Assembly: GCA_965221935.1 (NCBI GenBank)
Contig: CBDCSZ010000036.1
Location: forward strand, 189,604-253,603
Direction of reading: 5' to 3'
DNA length: 64,000 bases
DNA from: JAPOXR01 sp965221935
GTDB lineage: Bacteria; Pseudomonadota; Alphaproteobacteria; Rhodobacterales; Rhodobacteraceae
The translations under genes were made by a program, and so were the position numbers. The notes beneath the pieces were generated by a model, which searched no databases, was not told the origin of the DNA, and saw nothing but the letters and a program-made list of their open reading frames with translations. Of this stretch, positions 54,412 through 63,770 are shown in pieces. How positions within the stretch are numbered: position 1 is the stretch's first letter; each line of letters starts with the position of its first letter.

Positions 54412-55509
54412 ATGTATATCTGGGAGCAACAGGGCTGGCCTCAGTTCACTTGGGACGACGGGAGGCTGCTTGAGCCTCTCGCAGCCGCACGCCTGAAGCA
54501 AGGGCGGCTTCTCGGAGGTATGGCAAGCCTCGGCTTCGACTTGAAGCTTGAGGCGCAGCTCGAAGCGCTGACGGAAGACGTTATCAAGAGCTCGGAGATC
54601 GAAGGTGAGATTCTTGAACGTGACAGCGTGCGATCATCGCTCGCGCGCCGCCTCGGCCTGCCCACGGCGGCAGTCGCGCCGGCAGACCGGCGGACCGAAG
54701 GCGTCGTCGAAATGATGCTCGACGCTACCGAGAACCACGGGGCATTACTGACGTCCGAACGACTGTTCGGCTGGCAGGCGGCATTGTTCCCGACAGGCTA
54801 TTCGGGAATGCACAAGATTAAGACGGGCGCATGGCGCGACGATGCGGAAGGACCGATGCAGGTCGTTTCGGGACCGATCGGCCGTCAGCGTGTGCATTAC
54901 CAGGCGCCGCCGGCTCAGCAACTCGACGCCGAGATGCAGGCGTTCCTGGACTGGTTCAATTGCGGAAGCGAACCCGAAGGCCTGTTGCGTGCCGGTCTGG
55001 CACATCTCTGGTTCGTGACTATCCACCCGTTCGAGGACGGTAACGGCCGTGTCGCGCGCGCGATCGCCGATCAGGCTCTGGCGCAGTCGGAGGACTCGGG
55101 ACAGCGTTTCTACAGCATGTCGAGTCAGATCCGGAAGGAACGCTCCGACTACTATGACGCGCTCGAAAGCGCGCAGAAAGGCACGCTCGGCGTTACCGAC
55201 TGGCTGGTCTGGTTCCTCGACTGCTTTTCGCGCGCGATCGATGGCGCAGACTCGGCTTGCGCGGATGTTCTGCGCAAGGCCGATTTCTGGCAACGCTACG
55301 CCCGCGAGCCCTTCACCAAACGTCAAAAGGCGGTGCTCAACAGGTTTCTCGACGGTTTCGAGGGCAAGCTGACAGCAAGGAAATGGGCAGTGATCGGCAA
55401 ATGTTCGATACCGTCGGCGCAGCGCGACATCAATGAATTGGCCGAGCGCGGAATCCTTCGCCGCAATCCGGGCGGCAGCAAGAAAACAAGCTATGACCTG
55501 ATGATGTAG
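54412..55509 (+). CDS. Fic-family AMP-transferase with N-terminal DUF4172
   Basis: 365 residues from ATG 54412 with GAGGAGA upstream. The DUF4172 region opens MYIWEQQGWPQFTWDDGRLL. The inhibitory helix motif SSEIEGE (Ser60-Ser61...Glu64-Gly65) is typical of class II Fic proteins. The Fic core is HPFEDGNGRVAR (catalytic His205). The C-terminal end is a winged helix (PSAQRDINELAERGILRRNPGG). It would attach AMP from ATP to a protein target, held in check by its own inhibitory Glu. Appears intact. Confidence 0.93.
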   Translation: MYIWEQQGWPQFTWDDGRLLEPLAAARLKQGRLLGGMASLGFDLKLEAQLEALTEDVIKSSEIEGEILERDSVRSSLARRLGLPTAAVAPADRRTEGVVEMMLDATENHGALLTSERLFGWQAALFPTGYSGMHKIKTGAWRDDAEGPMQVVSGPIGRQRVHYQAPPAQQLDAEMQAFLDWFNCGSEPEGLLRAGLAHLWFVTIHPFEDGNGRVARAIADQALAQSEDSGQRFYSMSSQIRKERSDYYDALESAQKGTLGVTDWLVWFLDCFSRAIDGADSACADVLRKADFWQRYAREPFTKRQKAVLNRFLDGFEGKLTARKWAVIGKCSIPSAQRDINELAERGILRRNPGGSKKTSYDLMM

Positions 55510-56319
55510 GCATGGGCATGTTCACTAAGTGCAAATCGTGGGACGCAGCGGCGCGAAGCTATGTGATTCGGTTTCGCTGAACTTGACCAAGTAGCAACCA
55601 AGGCGCCGATGGGGAGGCCCAAAGGCTGGGTCCGCCGTCGGTTGATCCTCCCCACCAGCATGATCCACGTTCAGGTTGACAAACAATAAGGACTGACGAC
55701 GGCAAGGGAGCGTTACAGGCCGGAGGCGACTCGACACATGAAACGCTGAGTTGCCACTGGTCGCGTTCCAACTCTCGGCGGTTCGCGGGTCGCAAGAACC
55801 GCCTGTCCTGTCGAGCTTTTAGAGGCGTTGCAAAGCAAAGCCACTGACACAGTAGAGTACCACCGACTGGCGCAACACGGTCCTGCTGGTATCCGTGGAG
55901 GGCAGGATCGATGGCAAGACGGTCGGCAGGCTGGAGCAAGCGATGAGGAACCGCCGCCCGATCCGTGGGGTGGATCGCAGCCTTCTACACTGCCGCTCGC
56001 CGATGATCCGTCGGTCTTTTCTCCCGCTGCCCGCGAAGTCCAAGACTGCAGCGATCAAGGCCAAATTCCGGAAGGGGCACATGCCGATTGGGAGAGAATC
56101 CATACCGGAAGTGCATGAGTCGTTGCGCCCTTGCTTCCTGGAGAGCGGTTGGAATGGATGGATTCCCGTGTATCAGGGCAGCGGAACTCGTATTTCTCCG
56201 TCCCATGCATTGGCTTCCCTTATCCCGACCTGAACAAATTGGTATTGGCGGCCAGTCCATTCCTCAACTACGTGCCATGGCTGGACCGCGGCTGCTGCTT
56301 GGAAACGAGAGGCGCAGGA
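55510..56319. other. No supported gene
   Basis: Only short, unrecognisable frames on both strands. The stretch separates the Fic gene from a LysR-type stub and is presumably decayed sequence. Confidence 0.5.
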
Positions 56320-56472
56320 ATGTTCGAGAAGCGCAACGACCTGCTCAAGTTTCTGAGCGTCGCTGAGACAGGAAAGATCTCCATGGCGGCAGACCGGCTG
56401 GGAATGACCCAACCAGCGCTGTCCCGCGTCGCAGTCAGGCTCGAAAGGCAGTTCGGAGGCCGGTTGTTCTCT
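56320..56472 (+). pseudogene. LysR-type regulator, N-terminal stub
   Basis: ATG 56320 follows AGGCGCAGGA. MFEKRNDLLKFLSVAETGKI, SMAADRLGMTQPALSRVAVR and LERQFGGRLFS is the LysR winged HTH. After ~51 residues the sequence changes to unrelated DNA just before an IS110 tail, so the ligand domain is lost. Confidence 0.78.
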
Positions 56473-56824
56473 TTCCATGTCCGTTTCTCCTTGCTGAACG
56501 CGCGCCTTCCGCGCGCGCCGGGAGAATCCGGAATCCGCCGCCGAGGCTCAACAGAAACCGACGACGCCCTTGTTTGGCCGTATGTGGACGCCCCCCTGAG
56601 CGCAACCGGGAATTTCAGAAACACAGGAAGCCTGCAGTCGGGCGCTGTCGTATGTCCGGCCTCTCAGATGCGGCGCTGTCGGCCGCGGGCCCGCATGGTG
56701 TTCGCGGACCGGATCCAAATCGCTTTCGCGGGCTCGAAGCCCTGCGGCTATTCCTGGTTCTTCCGGCCCCGTCTTTCCGACTCTTGCCCCTGCGCTGTCC
56801 TTCGCTCCCGGCGCACAGTCCGGG

Positions 56825-59278
56825 CAATGGCATTCGGATAGACTTGCCGTTCCGGGCGCGGTTTTTTGCGGCCTGCAAGGCGTTGATATAACGGGACATC
56901 GGCGCGGGAATATTTTTTTCACCGCCCCCCTTGACATGCGCTTGGCGATCTGCATGCTGTGGTCATGCAGATTCGGGAATCACCCATGGACCAGCGAATC
57001 ATCGACCTCAAGTCGACCACCTTTTCGGGCCGCCGCCTGAACCGGCGGCAGATCGCCGACATCCAGGAGACCGTCGGGATGCTCCCGAACGACTGCCGCA
57101 GCGAACTTGCGAAGACCATCTGCGAGCATCTCGGATGGAAGACGGCGAAGGGGGCCTACAGGGTCGGGGCCTGCCTCGGGATGCTGGAGGCGCTGGAGAG
57201 CCACGGCATCCTGACGCTTCCGCCGAAGCGGGAGGGCAGCGTCCGCGACATGAGGGCCGTCGACGCGCCGGCCTGGACCTCCGCCTCGGACCCGCAGCCG
57301 GAGATCGCGGCGGAGCTGTCCGGGCTGCGTCCGCTCCGCGTCGAGCCGGTCACCGACACCGAAGGACGGCAGCTGTGGAACGCCTTCGTCGACCGCCACC
57401 ACTATCTCGGCCACAGGCGCCCCTTTGGGGCGCATATCCGCTGCTTTGTGACCGACCGGGACGGCCGCAGGCTGGGGTGCCTGCTGTTCGATGCGGTGAC
57501 GAAGAGGCTCCCGTGCCGTGACGGCTGGATCGGATGGACGGACCGGACACGCGACCGCAGGCGGCGCCTGATGGTGGTCAACTCCCGCTTTCTGGTGTTT
57601 CCATGGGTGCGGTCGAAGAACCTGGCGTCCTCGGCTCTGGCCATGGCGACACGGCGTCTGGCGGACGACTGGGAGCGCATCCACGGGCACCGGCCGGTCC
57701 TCTGCGAGACCTTCATCGACGAGACCCGGTTCAGGGCCTCGTGCTGCCGCGCCGCCAACTGGAAACGCATCGGGGAGACCTCCGGCAGGGGAAAGACGCG
57801 CAAGGGCGTTTATGTGATGCCGCTCTGCGCGGGCGCCCGCGGGATCCTGCGAGGCGCGCGTGACGCGGGACAGCGGAAGCCTCCGACCCGGGCCGAAAGG
57901 GGCCGCTCGGCGGCCTCCGACCGCCGCTTCGGCCGCCGCTGGGAGGCGCTTGTCGCGGCCGCCGCGGCGGTCGCGGCGCGCGAGGACGCGCGCTGGCAGA
58001 AGCGCCGCCGCGTGTTCGACAGCCTGCTGATCATACTGTTCGTGTTCCGCCTCGTCGCCGCGCCGCGCGGGCAGGGGTGCCGCGCCACGCTGTGCGAACT
58101 CTGGGAACAGTGCGCGGCGGCCGGCATCGAGCTGCCGCAGGACGAGCCTCCGGCGGCGTCGACCGCCTGCGAGGCGCGGGAGAAGCTCGACGAAGCCGCG
58201 TTCCGGAGGGTGCACAGGGATATCCTCGCCCACAGCCCCGACGGCGCCCTGTGGAAGGGACACCGCGTGTTCGCCGTCGACGGCTCGAAGATCACCCTGC
58301 CGAGGGAACTGCTGCGCGCCGGCTACCGCATTCCGAACGACAACGCCCACTGCCCCCAGGGCATGGTCAGCGTCCTTTACAGGCTGCGCGACCGCATCCC
58401 GGTCGACTTCGACCTCTTCGGCCACGAGAACGAACGCGCCGCCGCCGCCACCCATCTCGACCATGCCGCCGAAGGCGATGTCATCGTCTGCGACCGGGGA
58501 TACTGGTCCTTCGAAATGGCCCTGCTCCACCGGATGCGGAAGCTGAACTTCGTCTTCCGCATCCAGGGGAACGCCAATCCGGCCTTCAATGCCTTCATCA
58601 ACTCCGAAAAGACCGACAGCGTCATCACCCTCAAGGCGCCCAGGGACGCAGCCGCGCTGCGCGGACAGAGCCTCCGCATCCGCCTGGTCAAACACACCGC
58701 CGCCGACACCACGCACTGTCTCGCGACATCCCTGCTCGAAGCCCGGCGCCACAGCATTCCGGCGCTCTCTGACCTTTATCACGGACGCTGGCAGATCGAA
58801 GAGGGATACAAGACGGGAAAGGCCGTGATCGAGCGCTTCCACGCAAAGTCGGAGCGCGGCGTCCGCCAGGAACTCTACGCCGCCTTCACACTGATCACCC
58901 TCGCGCGCCTGTTCGCCAACCGCTGCGACCATGACATCAGCCGCGGTCCCGGCGATGACGGCCTGCCGGCCATGCGCGCCAACTTCAGGAACGGGCTGAG
59001 ACTGGTGGGGCGCGAAATCGAGGCCATGTTCCTCAGGCAGAGCGAAATGGCCGCGCAATCGGTCAGGCGGATCATGACCGGCCTCTCGCAATGCATCCAG
59101 CGCGAAAGGCCGGGGCGAAACCACAGGAGGGAATCCAGGCAGCCAGTGAGCAAGTGGCAGAGACGACGCGCCGCCTGACAGAACCAGACCGCCAGAAAGC
59201 CCCCGGCTTCCGGCAAAAAGCCCGAAGCGCGGGGGTTTCCTTATCCGAACGGCCAAAATCGTTATCCGAATGCCATTG
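56825..59278 (+). mobile_element. DUF4338/DDE fusion transposon, copy b (divergent type)
   Basis: 2454 bp with 16-bp terminal inverted repeats CAATGGCATTCGGATA. The 10-bp target ACAGTCCGGG is duplicated at 56815-56824 and 59279-59288. Internal sequence is clearly different from copies a and c, although the first ten terminal bases are shared. Inserted in an IS110 tail. Confidence 0.92.
56986..59178 (+). CDS. DUF4338 (DruA-like)-IS4-type DDE transposase fusion, copy b
   Basis: About 730 residues, started at ATG 56986 by alignment with copy c; the frame is open upstream to GTG 56959. Residues ~1-45 are MDQRIIDLKSTTFSGRRLNR and a helical part. DUF4338 is at ~90-300: ASDPQPEIAAELSGLRPLRV, HYLGHRRPFGAHIRCFV, NSRFLVFPWVRSKNLASSAL, GHRPVLCETFIDETRF. 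The DDE domain is at ~330-700: FAVDGSKITLPRE, VIVCDRGYWSFEM and YHGRWQIEEGYKTGK (the IS4 Y-x2-R-x3-E-x6-K pattern). Intact. Confidence 0.9.
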   Translation: MDQRIIDLKSTTFSGRRLNRRQIADIQETVGMLPNDCRSELAKTICEHLGWKTAKGAYRVGACLGMLEALESHGILTLPPKREGSVRDMRAVDAPAWTSASDPQPEIAAELSGLRPLRVEPVTDTEGRQLWNAFVDRHHYLGHRRPFGAHIRCFVTDRDGRRLGCLLFDAVTKRLPCRDGWIGWTDRTRDRRRRLMVVNSRFLVFPWVRSKNLASSALAMATRRLADDWERIHGHRPVLCETFIDETRFRASCCRAANWKRIGETSGRGKTRKGVYVMPLCAGARGILRGARDAGQRKPPTRAERGRSAASDRRFGRRWEALVAAAAAVAAREDARWQKRRRVFDSLLIILFVFRLVAAPRGQGCRATLCELWEQCAAAGIELPQDEPPAASTACEAREKLDEAAFRRVHRDILAHSPDGALWKGHRVFAVDGSKITLPRELLRAGYRIPNDNAHCPQGMVSVLYRLRDRIPVDFDLFGHENERAAAATHLDHAAEGDVIVCDRGYWSFEMALLHRMRKLNFVFRIQGNANPAFNAFINSEKTDSVITLKAPRDAAALRGQSLRIRLVKHTAADTTHCLATSLLEARRHSIPALSDLYHGRWQIEEGYKTGKAVIERFHAKSERGVRQELYAAFTLITLARLFANRCDHDISRGPGDDGLPAMRANFRNGLRLVGREIEAMFLRQSEMAAQSVRRIMTGLSQCIQRERPGRNHRRESRQPVSKWQRRRAA

Positions 59279-59402
59279 ACAGTCCGGGGGCCGCCGGATC
59301 ACGCCCAATGGCATTTCCTTAACGATTCGGCGTCATTTCCTTAAGGGGGCGCGCCATTTCCGGGGCGGCTTCGCCCCTTTTCCGGCAAGGTTCGGTTTCA
59401 GG

Positions 59403-61622
59403 TCACGCGGTCTGGTGTCGTCTCCGCTGCCACTTTCCGACGGGTTTTTGGGACCGGCGCGGGAATGACCGTCCCGGCCGCAGCCGCGCCCGGGCCGCGA
59501 GGACCGAGGTCGCCACGCGGCTCACGGCGTCGGCCAGCGCCGACGTCTGCGTCAGGATCAGCTCCTCGAGACTGCCGGCCAGCATGGCCAGCGCGTTTGT
59601 GAAGTTCGTCCGCATCTTCGGCAGATCGCCTTCGTGCGCTTCGTCCAGCGCGGCGTCTCCGCGGTTCGTGAACAGGCGCGCCATGGCGATCAGGTTGAAG
59701 CGGGCGCAGAGCTCCTGGCGGACGCCGCGTTCGCTTCTGCCGTGGAACTCCTCCACCGCGGGGGTTGTCTTGGATATCTTGAACAGCTCCTCGATCGACC
59801 AGCGCCCGTGATAGAGTTCCGAGAGGTCTTTCCGGCTGTATCGCTCCGTATCGGCGAGGGTCGTGGCGAGCACACAGCGGCTTTCTCCGATGTCGTATCG
59901 GACCAGGCGCAGGACAATCGGGGAGGACGGCTCCGGGATGCCCGCGGCCTTCAGCCTGCGCAGGGCGTTTTTGCCCGGGGTGATCCTGACGAGGGCGTCG
60001 TCGCGGTCCCCGTCGCGGAATCTGTCGAACCCGGCTGCGGAGTTGCGCTGGATGCGGAACACCGGGTGCAGTCCCCGCGCCGTCATGTCGCGGAGCAGGA
60101 CGAAGGAGAAGTATCCGCGGTCGAAGACGACGACGTCGCCGGGCGAGAGGGCGCCGAGATGGGCGCGCGCGGCGGCGCGCTCGTCGGCGCCGGACGTGAG
60201 GGTGAAGTCGACCGGCATGCGGCTGTCGAGGCGGTAAAGACAGGACAGCAGCCCCTGCGGATAGTGGGCGCCGCCGCTCGGGAGCGGGTATCCGGCCTCG
60301 GCGAGCGGCCGCGGCAGGTTGATCTTGGAGCCGTCGACGGCGAAGGTCCGGCGCCCGTTCCAGTCCGGTCCGCGCGTGTCGCGGGCGAGGATCCCGCGGT
60401 GCGGGTCGCGGAACACGTCCTCGTGCACGCGGGCCCGGGCCTTGGCGATCGAGGAGATGGCCACCGGCTCCGGCTGCGGCAGCGCGACGCCGAGGCGGCG
60501 GCACTGGTCCCACAGCTCGGCGGTCACGGTTGTGTAGCCTTTCCGACCGCGCGACAGTGCCAGGCGGAACACGAAAAGCATAATAATCAGGGTGTTAAGC
60601 GTCCGCCGCCGCTTTATCCATGTCTCGTCGCGGCGCGCGGCGATGTCGGCGGCCGCGTCGGCGATCCGGGACCACATCGCGGCGAAGCCGTGGTCAAAGG
60701 CGGCGGGAGAGCGGCGTTTCGGCCGCGGCCCGGGTGTCGTCTCCCCCTTCAGGACCGCGCGGAACTCCGGGTCCAGCGGCCGGACCAGAATCTCCTTGGC
60801 CGGCTTGGCGCCGCGCCCGCTGCGCTTTCCGGCCGTCATGCCGATCGTCTCCCAGTTGGCGGCCTTGTGGCAGGCGCCGTCGAAGCGGGTCGGGTCGATG
60901 AAGGTCTCGCAGAGGACCGGGCGGCAGCCGTGGTTCGCCTCCCAGCGTTCCGCAAGCCCGCGCAGGGCCAGCGCCAGCGCCTTCGACGCCAGATTGTCGA
61001 CGCGGACCCGCGGCAGCACGAGAAAGCGGCTGTTCGACACCGCAAGGTGCAGGCGGCGGCCGCGGTCAGCCTCGCTCCAGCCGATCCATTCGTCCCTCGC
61101 CGGCAGCTCCCGCGCCGCCGCCTCGAACAGCAGAACGGCCAGCGGCCGCCCGCTCCGGTCGCGGACGAACCAGCGGATGTGCGGGCCGAAGGGCCGCGGA
61201 CAGCCGAGATAATGACAGCGGTCCACGAGCGCTTTCCACAGGGCGGCGTCCTCCGGCGACGCCGCCTCCTCCAGGGCCAGGGGCTCCAGGGCCGCGAGAC
61301 CGCAGGCGATCTCCGGCTGCGGGTCGGACGCCCGCACATGGACAATCGGCCCGGGCGGCTGTTTCGCGGCCGTGCCGCGCTTCTCCGGCAGGGTCAGGAT
61401 CCCGCACTCCTCAAGGCGCTCGAGAACACGCAGGCACGCAGAGACGCGGTATTCACCTTTCGGCGTGGTCCAGCCCAGGTGCTCGCAGATGGTCTTCGAC
61501 AGCTCGTTGCGGCTGTCGTTCGGGAGCATCGCGACGGTCTCTGCGATGTCGGCGATCTGGCGCCGTGTGAAACGCCGGCCGAAAAAAGTGGTGGACTTGA
61601 GGGCCTCGATTCGCGGGTCCAT
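59403..61622 (-). CDS. DUF4338 (DruA-like)-IS4-type DDE transposase fusion, copy c
   Basis: 739 residues, open throughout. N-terminal MDPRIEALKSTTFFGRRFTR and ICEHLGWTTPKGEYRVSACL (winged-helix-like). DUF4338 at ~105-300: ASDPQPEIACGLAALEPLAL, CHYLGCPRPFGPHIRWFV, NSRFLVLPRVRVDNLASKAL, GCRPVLCETFIDPTRFDG. DDE core at ~340-700: FAVDGSKINLPRPL, VVVFDRGYFSFVLL, YHGRWSIEELFKISK. In Druantia systems DruA is a stand-alone DUF4338 protein; here the domain is part of a transposase. Apparently active-competent. Confidence 0.9.
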   Translation of the reverse strand: MDPRIEALKSTTFFGRRFTRRQIADIAETVAMLPNDSRNELSKTICEHLGWTTPKGEYRVSACLRVLERLEECGILTLPEKRGTAAKQPPGPIVHVRASDPQPEIACGLAALEPLALEEAASPEDAALWKALVDRCHYLGCPRPFGPHIRWFVRDRSGRPLAVLLFEAAARELPARDEWIGWSEADRGRRLHLAVSNSRFLVLPRVRVDNLASKALALALRGLAERWEANHGCRPVLCETFIDPTRFDGACHKAANWETIGMTAGKRSGRGAKPAKEILVRPLDPEFRAVLKGETTPGPRPKRRSPAAFDHGFAAMWSRIADAAADIAARRDETWIKRRRTLNTLIIMLFVFRLALSRGRKGYTTVTAELWDQCRRLGVALPQPEPVAISSIAKARARVHEDVFRDPHRGILARDTRGPDWNGRRTFAVDGSKINLPRPLAEAGYPLPSGGAHYPQGLLSCLYRLDSRMPVDFTLTSGADERAAARAHLGALSPGDVVVFDRGYFSFVLLRDMTARGLHPVFRIQRNSAAGFDRFRDGDRDDALVRITPGKNALRRLKAAGIPEPSSPIVLRLVRYDIGESRCVLATTLADTERYSRKDLSELYHGRWSIEELFKISKTTPAVEEFHGRSERGVRQELCARFNLIAMARLFTNRGDAALDEAHEGDLPKMRTNFTNALAMLAGSLEELILTQTSALADAVSRVATSVLAARARLRPGRSFPRRSQKPVGKWQRRRHQTA

Positions 61623-61660
61623 GGCTGCGCTCCCGGCGGGACAGTCTGATTCGCGCCTAA

Positions 61661-63770
61661 CCCATCTTTAACATTTCTGCGTTGGATTTGAGGTCGATTT
61701 GACGGTGTTCGATTCGCAACTCATTGATTTATTGTGATTCGATGTTTCAGGAATCGTTTGTAGTGCCATGTTTTTTGAGTAATGCCTTGCGGCGGGGGAT
61801 TCCTTTTGCTATAGCTGCCGCATGTTCATTCGACAGACCAAGACCGGCACCGCCAGCGACGGCAGCGACCAAATCACCTTCCGCCTGGTCGAGAACCGCC
61901 GCGAGGGGGACAGGATCCGTCAGCGCACCGTTCTCAATCTCGGGCGCCATTTTGCAATCGGGCGCGAGCACTGGCCGGACCTGTGCCGACGCATCTCGGA
62001 TCATCTCACCGGACAGACCACCCTCGGCCTCGCCGATCCCGATCCGGGGATCGAGGCCGAGGCCCGCAGAATCTCCGCCCTGCTGATTGGCCGCGGGAAA
62101 GACAGCGGCGGGGAAGGCGCGAAGCGGGACTGGCAGAGTGTTGATGTCAATTCCGCCAGCGACAGCGACGGGCGCTCGGTCGGTGTCGAGCATGCCGGGC
62201 TCGAGGCGCTGTCCGGTCTCGGCCTGCCGGCATTGTTCGACGGTCTCGGTTTCAACCGCCGCCAGCGCTGCTGCGCCCTGGCGGCCATTGTCGCGCGCAT
62301 GGCCGCGCCGAACCCGGAGCGGGCGACCAACTTCTGGCTGCGCCGGCACAGCGCCCTCGGCGAGATGCTCGGGATCGATTTCGGCGCTCTGAGCGACATG
62401 GCGCTCTACCGCGCCTCGGATCTGCTCCTTGCCCATCAGGACAGCATCGAGGATCACCTCTTCGCCCGGGCCCGGTCCCTGTTCGACCTCAAGCCGACGA
62501 TCGCGCTGTACGATCTCACCAACACGTTCTATGAAGGCCGGGCGCCAATCCAGCCCAAGGCGCGGCGCGGGCATTCGAAGGAACGGCGCAGCGACTGCCC
62601 GCTGCTTTCGCTTGGCCTGGTTCTCGATGCCAGCGGCTTTGTCCGGCGCAGCCGGGTGTTTGCCGGCAATGTCACCGAACACAGGACACTCACGCACATG
62701 CTCACCAGCCTCGGCGCTCCGGAAGGCGCGGTCGTCATCATGGACGGCGGCATCGCGACCGAGGACAACCTGCGGTGGCTGCGCGCCGGCGCCTATCGCT
62801 GTCCCGTGGTCTCACGCACCACCAAGCGGGTCTTCGATTCCGACGAGGCCAGGGCAATCACGACCGCGTCATGCGACAAGGTCGCCATCTACAAGGAATC
62901 CGTCACCCGCGAGGAAGAGGACGGCACGGAATACAAGGAGTCCTGGCTGCGGCGCCTTTCCGAAGCCCGGGCGGAAAAGGAACGCGGCATCATCAATCGT
63001 TTCAGGACACGTCTCGAAGACGGCCTGAAGAAACTGCATGACGGCCTCTCCCGCCCCAGGACCCGCAAGAAGCTTGACGACATCCAGCGCCGGATCGGGC
63101 GGCTTGCAAAGGAAAACGCGCGGGTCGCCCGGCACTGCGAGATCACCGTCACCCCCGACAGCGCCGGAACCAGGGCAACAGCCATCACCTGGAACCTCAA
63201 TCCCGCCGACAATTCCATGCTGACCCACCCCGGGGTCTGCTGTCTGCGCAGCAACATCCTCGACTGGCCGGCAGAGACCATGTGGCAGACCTGCGCGACC
63301 CTCACCGACGCCGAAGCCGTGTTCCGCTCGTTGAAATCCGAGCTCGGCCTGCGTCCGATCTTCCATCACAAACAGGGGCGCGCCGACGCTCACCTGTTCA
63401 TCTCAGTCCTCGCCTATCAGGCAGTCCAGACACTGCGCAGACCCATGAAAGCGGCAAACATCCACGACAGCTGGACGACGGTGCGCCAGACGCTTGCGAC
63501 ACTGCAGCGCACGACAACCAGCTTCAGGCGCCGTGACGGCAGGACCCTGCATGTCCGCAAGACCGCATCCGCCTCCCCCGAACAGGCGGAGATCTACCGG
63601 GCGACGGGCCTCGCGCCGCCGCCCAGGAACCTCGCCAAGACCATCGTCTGAACCGATTCCGGCAATTCGTGGCGGCGGCCCGAAACGGCCGCCTCTCCGG
63701 ATTGTAGTGCCATTCGGATTTTTTACCCGTTTGAAATCAACGCGTTACGCACTACAATGTTAAAGATGGG
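61661..63770 (+). mobile_element. IS1634-family-type insertion sequence
   Basis: 2110 bp with 15-bp perfect terminal inverted repeats CCCATCTTTAACATT. CTAA is present on both sides (61657-61660, 63771-63774); the uninterrupted counterpart in copy a reads GCGCCTAACATG at 32853-32864. It lies in the non-coding upstream region of the copy c transposase, so that gene is intact but may have lost its promoter. Confidence 0.9.
61822..63651 (+). CDS. IS1634-family transposase
   Basis: 609 residues. N-terminal region FIRQTKTGTASDGSDQITFR. Core motifs are IALYDLTNTFYEGRA (first Asp), EGAVVIMDGGIATEDNLRWL (second Asp) and a Glu in LTDAEAVFRSLKSELGLRPI, followed by HHKQGRADAHLFISVLAYQA, the characteristic IS1634 end. 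Length and motif order fit the family. No frame damage. Confidence 0.93.
   Translation: MFIRQTKTGTASDGSDQITFRLVENRREGDRIRQRTVLNLGRHFAIGREHWPDLCRRISDHLTGQTTLGLADPDPGIEAEARRISALLIGRGKDSGGEGAKRDWQSVDVNSASDSDGRSVGVEHAGLEALSGLGLPALFDGLGFNRRQRCCALAAIVARMAAPNPERATNFWLRRHSALGEMLGIDFGALSDMALYRASDLLLAHQDSIEDHLFARARSLFDLKPTIALYDLTNTFYEGRAPIQPKARRGHSKERRSDCPLLSLGLVLDASGFVRRSRVFAGNVTEHRTLTHMLTSLGAPEGAVVIMDGGIATEDNLRWLRAGAYRCPVVSRTTKRVFDSDEARAITTASCDKVAIYKESVTREEEDGTEYKESWLRRLSEARAEKERGIINRFRTRLEDGLKKLHDGLSRPRTRKKLDDIQRRIGRLAKENARVARHCEITVTPDSAGTRATAITWNLNPADNSMLTHPGVCCLRSNILDWPAETMWQTCATLTDAEAVFRSLKSELGLRPIFHHKQGRADAHLFISVLAYQAVQTLRRPMKAANIHDSWTTVRQTLATLQRTTTSFRRRDGRTLHVRKTASASPEQAEIYRATGLAPPPRNLAKTIV

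Noticed and set aside
56980..59256. 758-codon minus-strand open frame opposite transposase copy b
   Set aside because: It mirrors the coding frame of the transposase, is Arg/Gly/Ala/Pro rich without domain similarity, and arises from G+C-rich third positions.
59634..61649. 671-codon plus-strand open frame opposite transposase copy c
   Set aside because: Antisense shadow of an intact transposase; no recognisable motifs.
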